A stretch of DNA of 64,000 nt from Candidatus Binatia bacterium. Lineage in GTDB: Bacteria > Desulfobacterota > Binatia > UBA9968 > JAJDTQ01. The stretch spans positions 3,795,330 through 3,859,329 of the forward strand of contig OX638375.1 in the NCBI GenBank assembly GCA_951813575.1, in the 5' to 3' direction. The first letter of the stretch is position 1. The number at the start of each line of letters is the position of its first letter. Below are positions 7,613-15,284 of this stretch, in pieces. The notes beneath the pieces were generated by a model that ran no database searches, was not told the DNA's origin, and saw only the letters and a program-made list of their open reading frames with translations. The translations under genes were made by a program, and so were the position numbers.

Positions 7613-8472
7613 AGTCCCGCTCCTTCCTCGTCCTGCTCCCAGGCGAAGAACGGCACCGCAGGGAACCCCGCGTCGAGTCCTTCCGCGTGCGTGGGCGCCC
7701 CCCCGTTGGCTACGCCCATGGCCATGAGGAAGTTCAGGAAACCCATGGTCATGTTGCCCGACGGCACCATCTGCTCCAGGTTGCAGTCGCGCGCGGCGGC
7801 GTCGATGTCGCCGGTGGCGATCCAGCCCACGGCCCGGGCGTCGAAGTCCGGGTCCATCAGGCGCCGCTCGAACTGTCTGGGCCCGCCCACCTCCAGCGAC
7901 AGGTGGCCGCTCACCAGGACGCCGACGCGTTTGCCGTCCGGCAGGCTGTCGATGACCGAACGGATGGCCCGCCCCACCTCGTGGAACCGTCGCGCGGTGG
8001 GAAGCGGCGGCGCGATGCAGTTGGTCAGGATCGGCACGATGGGGATGTCGATTTCCGGCCTGACGAAGAGCATCGGAACCACGATGGAGTGGTCTACGGT
8101 CAGCTCGCTGGAATAGGCGAAGTCCACGCCGCGTTCGTAGGCGCCCTCCAGCAGCCGGTTGCAGAAATCCAGGTCTCCGGGGAGGTCGCACTCCGGCAGC
8201 CCGAACTCCCGCACCTCGTCGTAGAAGGTGCCGTGGAAGCGGTCCATCTTGCCGATCATGAAGGCCGGCATGTTATCCATGAAGAACTGGTGCAGGTGGT
8301 CGTTGCCGATGGTGATGAGCACGTCCGGCTTGTGGTGCGCCAGCTTGGCGCGCATCATGGCGATCCGTTCCTGCACCTTGGCCGCCCCCGGCGGCTGCTG
8401 CGCCTGCTTGAACAGCTTGGGCATGAAGGGGTTGTGGGTGATGCCTAGCATGGTGACGAGTTGTGCCATCAT
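7609..8472 (-). CDS. LigB-like catalytic subunit, class III extradiol ring-cleavage dioxygenase
   Basis: This is a protein of about 287 residues of the LigB superfamily. These enzymes use non-haem Fe(II) to open catechol-type rings such as protocatechuate. Likely metal or catalytic residues are the His in GITHNPFMP (near residue 15), the His pair in GNDHLHQFF (near 63-66), the His in VSGHLSLE (near 190), and the Glu in GAPTHAEGLDAG. Two adjacent ATGs occur at 8472 and 8469; GGGAG at about 8476-8480 fits either. It is coupled by a 4-base overlap to the LigA-like gene. With the hydratase/lyase upstream it points to aromatic catabolism. Confidence 0.8.
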   Translation of the reverse strand: MMAQLVTMLGITHNPFMPKLFKQAQQPPGAAKVQERIAMMRAKLAHHKPDVLITIGNDHLHQFFMDNMPAFMIGKMDRFHGTFYDEVREFGLPECDLPGDLDFCNRLLEGAYERGVDFAYSSELTVDHSIVVPMLFVRPEIDIPIVPILTNCIAPPLPTARRFHEVGRAIRSVIDSLPDGKRVGVLVSGHLSLEVGGPRQFERRLMDPDFDARAVGWIATGDIDAAARDCNLEQMVPSGNMTMGFLNFLMAMGVANGGAPTHAEGLDAGFPAVPFFAWEQDEEGAGL

Positions 8473-8507
8473 TGTCTCCCTGGTCTCCGTGACAAGGCCG
8501 GGCCGGC

Positions 8508-9143
8508 TCAGGCATTGGCCGGTTCGACGATACCTGCAGGTGCGGGGTTCATCGGGACATGGCCCGGTTGCTCCTCGACGCGGCCGAGCCAAGCGTTGAC
8601 CGCAGGGCAGTCCGACAGGTCGAACCCGCCTTCGTCCGCCACGTGGGTGTAGGCGTAGAGCGCGATATCGGCGATGCTCATGGCATCGCCCCCGAACCAG
8701 GCCGCCGCGCCGAGATGCCGCTCCATGACCGCCAGCGCGGCCCGGCCGCCCTCCTGTTTGGCCTCGAGCTGGGCGCGCTGTGCCCCCGTCATCTCGACGT
8801 GCTGGATCCAGTGGCGCGCCACCGCGATGCAGGGCTCGTGGCTGTACTGCTCGAAGAACATCCACTGCAGGCTGAGGGCGCGGGCAAGCCGGTCAGAGGG
8901 AAGGAAACGTGTTTCCTCGGCCAGAAAGAACAGGATCGCGTTGGATTCGGCAATACAGGTGCCGTCCTCCAGCACCAGCACGGGGATGCGCCCGTTCGGG
9001 TTGATCTCGAGGAACTGGGGTGTGCGGGTTTCGCCCTTCAGGATATCCACCTCGATACGCTCGTAAGTCCGGCCGAGATGTGCGAGCAGCAGCCGCGGCT
9101 TGTAGCCGTTGCCGGAGAGGTGGTTGTCGTAGAGTCGAAGCAT
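8508..9143 (-). CDS. Glutathione S-transferase family protein
   Basis: This is a 211-residue cytosolic GST. The N-terminal thioredoxin-like domain has LYDNHLSGNGYKPRLLL, the cis-Pro NPNGRIPVL, and the glutathione-binding AESNAIL. The helical C-terminal domain has the N-capping motif MSIADIALYAYTHVADEGG. It is encoded just upstream of the LigBA genes on the same strand, separated by 35 bases, so it may be co-transcribed. Bacterial GSTs in such settings include beta-etherases (LigE/F/G) and maleylpyruvate isomerases, but nothing here assigns a subtype. Confidence 0.85.
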   Translation of the reverse strand: MLRLYDNHLSGNGYKPRLLLAHLGRTYERIEVDILKGETRTPQFLEINPNGRIPVLVLEDGTCIAESNAILFFLAEETRFLPSDRLARALSLQWMFFEQYSHEPCIAVARHWIQHVEMTGAQRAQLEAKQEGGRAALAVMERHLGAAAWFGGDAMSIADIALYAYTHVADEGGFDLSDCPAVNAWLGRVEEQPGHVPMNPAPAGIVEPANA

Positions 9144-9261
9144 CAGAGGTCCTTGTCGAAGCCGGCCATGTAGAGGCTATGCTCCGGCAAGACGTGACGA
9201 GTAGCGGAATTGTCGGGACGGCACAAGCCGGTCGAGGGCAGGGCGCCGGTCGTGTTCCGCT

Positions 9262-10305
9262 CTAGCCGAGAGTGGGATCGAGGACGATCTTGCCGATGAT
9301 CCCGCCGCGCTCCAACAGCTCGTGTGCCTCCTTCACGTCCTCCAGCGGCATGGTGCGGTCGATGATGGCCCGGACCGCTCCCCGCCCGGCCAGCGACAGG
9401 GCCAGCTCCACGTCCTTGCGGGTCGCTCCGGGCTGCCCGGTGATGCGGATGCGCTTGAGGTAGAGTCGCTTCACGTCCAGGGGCACGGTGCCGCCGCCGT
9501 GGGCGCCGGCGGTGACCAGACGGCCGGCGAAGGCGAGGCTGTTGAAGGCCCCGGGCCACAGCGTCGGGTCGGCGATGTTCTCGAACAGCACGTCGACGCC
9601 GTGGCCGTCGGTGATGCGGAGCACTTCCCGCTCCAGGTCCTGTTCCCGGTAGTTGACGGTGAACTCGGCGCCGTACTCCCGGGCGGCCTCCGCCCGCGAA
9701 TCAGCGCCGGCGGCGGCGATGACCCGGGCCCCCTGGTGCCGGGCGATCTGCACCCCGCAACTGCCCAGGGCTCCCGCCGCCCCCATGATCAGCACCCACT
9801 CACCCTGCTCGAGCCTGGCGTGATTGAGCAGCAGGTTGATGGCCGTGGGGAAATGGCGCGTGATCACCGAGGCCTCGCCGAAGGACAGGTTGTCCGGGAT
9901 CGGGAAGACGTTCTCCACCGGCACGGTTACGTACTCCGCGTACCCGCCCCAGCGGTCCAGGCCCAGGTGCTTGCTGCGCGGGCACGAGTCCTCCCGGCCC
10001 ATCCGGCAGAAGCGGCAGTCGCCGCAACGCATGGAGGCCACCACCGACACGCGCTCGCCGCAACGCGCTTGCGGTACCCCGTCCCCCGTCGCCACGATCA
10101 CCCCCGCGGGATCGGTGCCGAGCACCACTGGGAACCGGAGGTCGGTACGGTAGCCGCCCTGCCGCACCGAGATGTCCAGCGTCTGATTGACCGAGACGGA
10201 ATGCACCTCGATCAACACCTCGCCGGCCGCGGGCGACGGGGTGGGAAGCTGCTCCATCCGCAGCACGTCCGCGTCGCCGAACTCCCTCACGGTGACGGCC
10301 TTCAT
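9262..10305 (-). CDS. Zinc-type medium-chain dehydrogenase/quinone oxidoreductase
   Basis: This is a protein of about 347 residues of the MDR superfamily. The N-terminal GroES-like domain includes a structural-zinc loop with four cysteines (CGDCRFCRMGREDSC, near residues 94-108). The Rossmann NAD(P)-binding motif is GAAGALGSCGVQIA (near 175-188). The start MKAVTVREFGDADVL is typical of quinone oxidoreductase/alcohol dehydrogenase proteins. It probably reduces or oxidises an alcohol, aldehyde or quinone. An in-frame ATG four codons upstream (10317) is also possible. It is divergent from the hydrolase gene starting at 10385. Confidence 0.8.
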   Translation of the reverse strand: MKAVTVREFGDADVLRMEQLPTPSPAAGEVLIEVHSVSVNQTLDISVRQGGYRTDLRFPVVLGTDPAGVIVATGDGVPQARCGERVSVVASMRCGDCRFCRMGREDSCPRSKHLGLDRWGGYAEYVTVPVENVFPIPDNLSFGEASVITRHFPTAINLLLNHARLEQGEWVLIMGAAGALGSCGVQIARHQGARVIAAAGADSRAEAAREYGAEFTVNYREQDLEREVLRITDGHGVDVLFENIADPTLWPGAFNSLAFAGRLVTAGAHGGGTVPLDVKRLYLKRIRITGQPGATRKDVELALSLAGRGAVRAIIDRTMPLEDVKEAHELLERGGIIGKIVLDPTLG

Positions 10306-10384
10306 GGAAGATCGCATCAGCGGATCCCTCGCTCGCGCATGTCTTGTCCTCCCTTGGCGGCAGGCTGCCGCGGAGGAATCTACT

Positions 10385-11641
10385 ATGAAACCGCCGGCGG
10401 GTGAACCGGGTCCCCTCGTTGACCCCATCGTTGGTGCTGTAGTATTCCCCAACGCCATGAACATGCAGAGCGGAAACATCGAAGCGATCCTGGCGGGGTT
10501 GGGGTCGGCCGAATTGCTGCTGAAGATGGATTGGGAGGGCTGGCTTGCCATGCCCGCGCCCTACGGCGAGACGGCGTTCGCCAGCCGGGAGGTGACCGCG
10601 CGCTACGAGCGCAACGGCTATGCGTGGGATATCCACGGCACGCTTTACACTCCCGAGCGGGAGGCGGACCCCGCCCGCGCCGTGGTGGTGTTCCACGGCG
10701 GCGCCGGCAGCGAGCGCATCATGGACACGACCCCGGACGGCCGCCCGGGACTGGCGCGGGTCCTCGCCTCGCAGGGATTCAGGACCCTGGCCGTCACCTA
10801 CCCCGGCCACTACCCGCCGGGCGGCGTGTGGACCGAACCCGTGCCGGAACGCATGCCGGTGTACCTGCTGGACCGGGAGCTCCCCGTGAAGGAGATCCTG
10901 GACCGCAACCTGAAGTGCACGTTCAACACGATCCTGCAGGGTGCCGGGCTGCTGGCCGACACCCACCTGCCGGACCGGGAGGTGCTCGCCTTCGGCCATT
11001 CCACGGGCGGCCCCATGGCGGCGCACCTGCACCGCTTCGTGCGGCGCGCCCGCGTGACCGGGCTCCTGGGTTTCGGCTCCGGCGGTCCCGACGGCTGGCG
11101 CAAGGAATGGCGCGAGCACACCGGCGCGGAGGAGTACAGCGAGATCCCGGTGGAGCAGATCTCCCGCCGGTCGCCGGAGAGCTTTCGAGCGGCGCGGTAC
11201 GAGGACCCGGAGGACCTCACCCCATGGGGCGGCCCCGAGGAGTACATGGCGTGGGCCAACCCGAGGCGCTCACAGATGAAGACCAGCCTGTGCGACAACC
11301 AGCACAACGGGGCAGTCGGCATCCTGGACCGTTACGTGGAGCTCACCGGCCTCCCGCGGGAGGAGTACTACGATCACCTCCAGGACCCCGACCCCGAATG
11401 GCTCCGGAACATCGGCGTGCTGCTGGTGGTGGGCGAGAACGACCGGGGCCACTGGATACGGGGCGACCGGCTGGAGGACAAGCGCGAGATGTTCATGGGC
11501 GCGAAGTACGCCGCAACCGCCCGTGGCGCCCACGTGGTCTTCATTCCCCGCTACGGCCACGTGGGTTACGCCGAGCTGTACAACGAGAAGATCGCCCACC
11601 TGTGGCTGTGGGCCGTGAAGGAAGGGTTCTTCGACCGATAG
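10385..11641 (+). CDS. Alpha/beta hydrolase
   Basis: This is a protein of about 418 residues. The alpha/beta-hydrolase core has the oxyanion-strand segment AVVVFHGGAGSERIM, the nucleophile elbow GHSTGG with Ser near residue 206, and a late HVGYAE segment that may supply the catalytic His. An acid residue could be in GENDRGHW. The substrate is unknown. GGAGGA at about 10371 supports the ATG at 10385; alternatives are 10457 and 10463, which lack a clear ribosome-binding site. It is convergent with the next hydrolase gene. Confidence 0.7.
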   Translation: MKPPAGEPGPLVDPIVGAVVFPNAMNMQSGNIEAILAGLGSAELLLKMDWEGWLAMPAPYGETAFASREVTARYERNGYAWDIHGTLYTPEREADPARAVVVFHGGAGSERIMDTTPDGRPGLARVLASQGFRTLAVTYPGHYPPGGVWTEPVPERMPVYLLDRELPVKEILDRNLKCTFNTILQGAGLLADTHLPDREVLAFGHSTGGPMAAHLHRFVRRARVTGLLGFGSGGPDGWRKEWREHTGAEEYSEIPVEQISRRSPESFRAARYEDPEDLTPWGGPEEYMAWANPRRSQMKTSLCDNQHNGAVGILDRYVELTGLPREEYYDHLQDPDPEWLRNIGVLLVVGENDRGHWIRGDRLEDKREMFMGAKYAATARGAHVVFIPRYGHVGYAELYNEKIAHLWLWAVKEGFFDR

Positions 11642-11651
11642 CGGCGCCTGA

Positions 11652-12782
11652 CTACGCGGTGAGCTTGCGCTGAAGCCACGTGGTCAGGACGTTCAGCGCC
11701 GGCTCGTTGGACTTGCCCGGGACCCGGCCCATGTGCCCTCCGTCCGGAAAGATGAAGACCTCCTTGGGACTGCCGTGCTCCAGCAGCAGGTAGAAGTCGT
11801 CGATGGGATGCTGGTCGTCGAGCTTGCCGTTGATGAGCAGCAGCGGGGCGCAGGGCTGGTCGATGAGGCCCTGGGTCACCAGCGAGAGTTGCGGCGCCAG
11901 CTTCAGGATCTCGTCGAGGTCGCGGGTGCGGAAGATGTAGCCGCGGGCGTCCAGCAGGCTGGCCGGTCCCATGAGGTACTGCTCCGCCCGTGTGGTCAGC
12001 GCGGGTCGCAGCCACTCTTCCTGGAACGTGAGATGCACGCCGCCGCCCCAGTCCACGGCGCCTTTCAGCCGCTTGGCTTCCACGTGGGCCACCTTGGCGG
12101 CCCAGTACCCGCCGAAGCTCCCTCCCATGACCCCGAGGCGCGAGCCGTCCACGTCCGCGCGTGTCTCCAGGTAGTCGAGGGCCGCGGAGAAGGTGCGCTC
12201 CGCCGTCGGATCGGAACCCAGGACGGGACTCTCGCCGACCCCCGGCATGTCGATGGCCATGGTGGCGAGGTCCAGCCGGTGGAGCGCCTCGCTAGGCCTC
12301 CGCCGGTCCTCCTTCCAGCCGTCGACGCCGCCCCAGTGGAGCACCACCGGCGGCCGGTTCGCTTCGCGGGGGACCTGCAGATAGCAGACGATCGACTTCC
12401 CCTCGAAGGGGATCTCCACCCGCTCCACCGGCGGGTCCATGTGCGGCGCCGCCTTGAGGAAGTTCCGGAGCGATGCCTCGTAGCAGGCCTTCTTCCCGGG
12501 CGTCGAGGCCACCGGGTAGCGGCCGATGCGGTAGTAGTCGTAGGCGAGATAGTAGGACTCGCCGCACGCCTGGCCGTTCTTCTCCTGTTCCTCGCCCAGC
12601 GCCTCGTACCGCGCGCCCATGCGGCCCCAGGCCTCAGCCCAGTGGTCGTCCTCGGTGGATTCCAGCCATCCCACCACCTCGGCGGCGTCGTCCGGTTTGA
12701 CCCATTCGAAGGGGTTGGCGCGTCCGGCGCGCCGCAGGATCTCGGGTTTCAGTTCTTCGAGGGAACGCATTCCTGATTTCAT
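11652..12782 (-). CDS. Alpha/beta hydrolase, FrsA / dihydropseudooxynicotine-hydrolase-like
   Basis: This 376-residue protein has a helical N-terminal cap (about 1-130) and an alpha/beta-hydrolase domain. Features are VVLHWGGVDGWKEDR (oxyanion region), MAIDMPGVGESPV, the nucleophile elbow GVMGGSFGGYWAAK, LLLINGKLDDQHPIDD (acid) and FPDGGHMGRVPG (His). The layout and length resemble FrsA-like esterases and C-C hydrolases such as 2,6-dihydropseudooxynicotine hydrolase. A clear paralogue lies at 50928-52025. The reaction is unassigned; a C-C hydrolase role in ring-fission catabolism is possible but inferred. Confidence 0.75.
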   Translation of the reverse strand: MKSGMRSLEELKPEILRRAGRANPFEWVKPDDAAEVVGWLESTEDDHWAEAWGRMGARYEALGEEQEKNGQACGESYYLAYDYYRIGRYPVASTPGKKACYEASLRNFLKAAPHMDPPVERVEIPFEGKSIVCYLQVPREANRPPVVLHWGGVDGWKEDRRRPSEALHRLDLATMAIDMPGVGESPVLGSDPTAERTFSAALDYLETRADVDGSRLGVMGGSFGGYWAAKVAHVEAKRLKGAVDWGGGVHLTFQEEWLRPALTTRAEQYLMGPASLLDARGYIFRTRDLDEILKLAPQLSLVTQGLIDQPCAPLLLINGKLDDQHPIDDFYLLLEHGSPKEVFIFPDGGHMGRVPGKSNEPALNVLTTWLQRKLTA

Positions 12783-12918
12783 TACGGCCTCCGTGCGTCT
12801 TTCCCCTACGTCTAATGCAGAGGTTGACCGCCGTCAATGAGAACGGCTATAGCCCAAGCGGCGCAAGGAATCGCGACAGGCTGCGTCGCACGGAACAGCA
12901 GTATCCGGGAGGCATACC

Positions 12919-13890
12919 ATGACGGAACGAAGAGTCGGCATCGAGGTTCCCGGGTCCGATGTCCACGAGGTGCTGGATGACATCCGCCAGGCTGAAACCC
13001 TGGGCATCCAGGCAGCGTGGTTGACCACCGGCGGCCCCAGGACCGCCGACAACAACATCCGCCGCGACACCCCGAGCATCCTGGCCGCGGCGGCCATGTC
13101 CACCCGGACCATCCGACTGGGCACCGCCATCGTCCTGACCTGGCCCCGCCACCCCCTTTCCTTCGTCGAGTACTGCGAGGCCATGGCGCAGCTCGCTCCG
13201 GGCCGGTTCCGCCTGGGCGTGGGTCCCGGCAACAAGGCGCCCATCGAACGTACCTACGGGTTCGCGTTCGAGCGTCCGTTGGCTCACCTCACCGAGTACG
13301 TGCGGATCGTGCGGGCGGTGCTGCGCGAGGGCGCGGTGGATTTCGAGGGTCGCTACTACCGCGCCCAGACCGCGGACAACGAGCCGGTGGACGTGCCGGT
13401 CATGATCTCGGCCGTGCGGCCGAAGTCCTTCGAGCTGGCCGGCCGGTTCACGGACGGCGCCATAAGCTGGTTGTGTCCCGGCAGCTACCTGCGGGACTTC
13501 GCCTTGCCGGCCATGGCCGCCGGCGCGGAGAAGGGCGGACAGCCGGCACCCCCGCTCATCGCACACGTGGGACTCAGCGTCCACGGGGACTGGGACGAAG
13601 TCGAAGCGGTGGCAAGAGAGCGTTTCGACTCGTACATGCGGCGGGACCCTTACGTGGAGATGTACCGCCTCGCCGGCTTTACGGAAGCGGCGAAGCGCGT
13701 CTGGAGCACTCCGATGTTGAAGGCGCTGGTGATCTCCGGCGACGAAGCGGATGCGGAGAGGCGGTTGCGGGAGCTCTTCTCCTTCGGCGCCGCAGAGCTC
13801 ATGGTCAGCGTGATTCCCGCCGGCAGCGACCCGGACGCCAGCCGGCGGCGGACCCTGCGGTTCCTCGGCGAGTTCGCGCGGACCCTGTGA
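12919..13890 (+). CDS. Luciferase-like (LLM class) flavin-dependent oxidoreductase
   Basis: This is a 323-residue bacterial-luciferase-fold protein with a TIM-barrel pattern: RRVGIEVPGSDVHEVLDDIRQAE, LGTAIVLTWPRHPLSF, GRFRLGVGPGNKAPIE, PVMISAVRPKSFELAGR and a tail typical of F420-dependent LLM oxidoreductases. It probably uses F420H2 or FMNH2; the cofactor cannot be decided. GGGAGG at about 12908 supports the ATG at 12919. The gene stands alone between two genes on the other strand. Confidence 0.8.
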   Translation: MTERRVGIEVPGSDVHEVLDDIRQAETLGIQAAWLTTGGPRTADNNIRRDTPSILAAAAMSTRTIRLGTAIVLTWPRHPLSFVEYCEAMAQLAPGRFRLGVGPGNKAPIERTYGFAFERPLAHLTEYVRIVRAVLREGAVDFEGRYYRAQTADNEPVDVPVMISAVRPKSFELAGRFTDGAISWLCPGSYLRDFALPAMAAGAEKGGQPAPPLIAHVGLSVHGDWDEVEAVARERFDSYMRRDPYVEMYRLAGFTEAAKRVWSTPMLKALVISGDEADAERRLRELFSFGAAELMVSVIPAGSDPDASRRRTLRFLGEFARTL

Positions 13891-13911
13891 ACCGCACGCG
13901 CGAACATCCTC

Positions 13912-14751
13912 CTACACCCCCGGACAGGTGGCGGTGACGCCGCCGTCCACGGGCAGCATCACGCCGGTGATATAGTCGGCGTCGTCCGAGGCCAGGAACA
14001 GCGCGGCCTTCGCCACGTCCCAGGCGGTGCCGCCGCGGCCCAGGGGGACGATGGCGTCACGGGCCTGGCGGTACTCCTCCGCCGAAGTGAAACCCTTGTG
14101 CTCGTAGCTGGGCTTCCCCGCTACCAGCCGTCGTGTGAACGGCGTGTCGATGTAGCCGGGAAGCACGCAGTTGGCCCGGATGTGCCTGTCGGCGTATTGC
14201 AGCGCCAGGTTCTGCGTGAACTGGTTGACGGCGCCCTTGGCTGCGGAGTAGGAGGCCGTGGGCACGTTGACGTGGCGCATGCTGGCGATGGACGAGATGT
14301 TGACGATGGCGCCGCCGCCCTGGCGGATCATGATGGGAATGACCGCTTTGCACGTGAGCAGCACGGAGGTCACGTTGCGGGCCAGCACCGCGTCCCAGTC
14401 GTCACGCTCGATGTCCAGGACCCAGCGACCGGGGCCCTGGCCGCCCACGTTGTTGTGAAGGATGTCGATCCGTCCGAAGGCGTCCATGCAGGCATCGACC
14501 ATGGCCTTGACCTCGGTCTCCGAGGTCACGTCCGCGGCGAACGCGGCGCACACGCCGCCTTCTTCCTCGATGATGGCCCTGGTCTCCTCCGCCGCTTCCG
14601 TACGGTAGTCCACCGCGAACACCTTGGCCCCCTCACGGGCGTAGAGCACGGCCGCGGCCTTGCCGTTGCCCCATCCGGGCTCGATGGACCCGGCGCCGGC
14701 CACCAGCGCCACCTTGCCCTTGACCCGCTCGCCTCTCTCGATCGCTTCCAT
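13912..14751 (-). CDS. Short-chain dehydrogenase/reductase (SDR)
   Basis: This is a 279-residue classical SDR. The NAD(P)-binding motif GAGSIEPGWGNGKA is an expanded TGxxxGxG with a longer insertion than usual. HNNVGGQG occupies the NNAG position, followed by the catalytic Ser (VNISSIASM) and YSAAK (Tyr and Lys). It is an oxidoreductase of unknown substrate. In this family the GSIEPGWGNGKA form is common in 'glucose 1-dehydrogenase-like' SDRs. It lies 80 bases downstream of the Rrf2 gene on the same strand. Confidence 0.85.
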   Translation of the reverse strand: MEAIERGERVKGKVALVAGAGSIEPGWGNGKAAAVLYAREGAKVFAVDYRTEAAEETRAIIEEEGGVCAAFAADVTSETEVKAMVDACMDAFGRIDILHNNVGGQGPGRWVLDIERDDWDAVLARNVTSVLLTCKAVIPIMIRQGGGAIVNISSIASMRHVNVPTASYSAAKGAVNQFTQNLALQYADRHIRANCVLPGYIDTPFTRRLVAGKPSYEHKGFTSAEEYRQARDAIVPLGRGGTAWDVAKAALFLASDDADYITGVMLPVDGGVTATCPGV

Positions 14752-14831
14752 TCGTCGTGCCTCCGTCCGTTTCGAGTCGTGGAGATTCCATGTATCCGAG
14801 TCCCGATCTCGGCGGGGCCCGGAATCGGGAG

Positions 14832-15266
14832 TCAGATATAGTACATGTGCGGCCGGTCTTCAGGCTCACAGATATCGGCGAGGGTGATCCCGTCGAGGAC
14901 CTCTTCCATGGCGGCGTTGGCCCTTCGCCAGGTCTCCAGCACCTTCCGGGCCGCAACCGAATCGGCCGTGTACTTGCGCAGGTTTTCCTCCGGTCCGGTC
15001 ACCGGGCCGCTCAAGACCTCCACCACCTCTTTCAGCAGGATCTGATCCGGCGCGCGCGTCAGGTAGTATCCCCCGCCGGGTCCCCGGTTGGCGCGAACGA
15101 GGTCCGCCTGCTTCAGCGAGATCATGATCTGGCCCAGGAACTCCTCGGGAATCGCCTTCCTGGCCGCGATCTCCTTCACCTGAATCGGCGTCTTCGCGTC
15201 CCACAACCGGACCAGTTCCTCCAGCGCCAGAATGCCGTAAGTTCCTCGAGAGCTAATCTTCATCAT
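14832..15266 (-). CDS. Rrf2-family transcriptional regulator
   Basis: This 144-residue winged-helix protein starts MKISSRGTYGILALEELVRL and has the wing motif RGPGGGYYLTRAPDQI, both typical of Rrf2. The three-cysteine [2Fe-2S] cluster motif of IscR, NsrR and RirA is absent; the only Cys is near the C-terminus (ADICEPED). It is therefore likely a non-cluster Rrf2 like CymR, or it responds to another signal. It is encoded 18 bases downstream of acetoacetyl-CoA synthetase and may regulate that gene and the downstream SDR. Two adjacent ATGs are possible starts. Confidence 0.85.
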   Translation of the reverse strand: MMKISSRGTYGILALEELVRLWDAKTPIQVKEIAARKAIPEEFLGQIMISLKQADLVRANRGPGGGYYLTRAPDQILLKEVVEVLSGPVTGPEENLRKYTADSVAARKVLETWRRANAAMEEVLDGITLADICEPEDRPHMYYI

Positions 15267-15284
15267 GGTACCGTTGGGTCAAAC

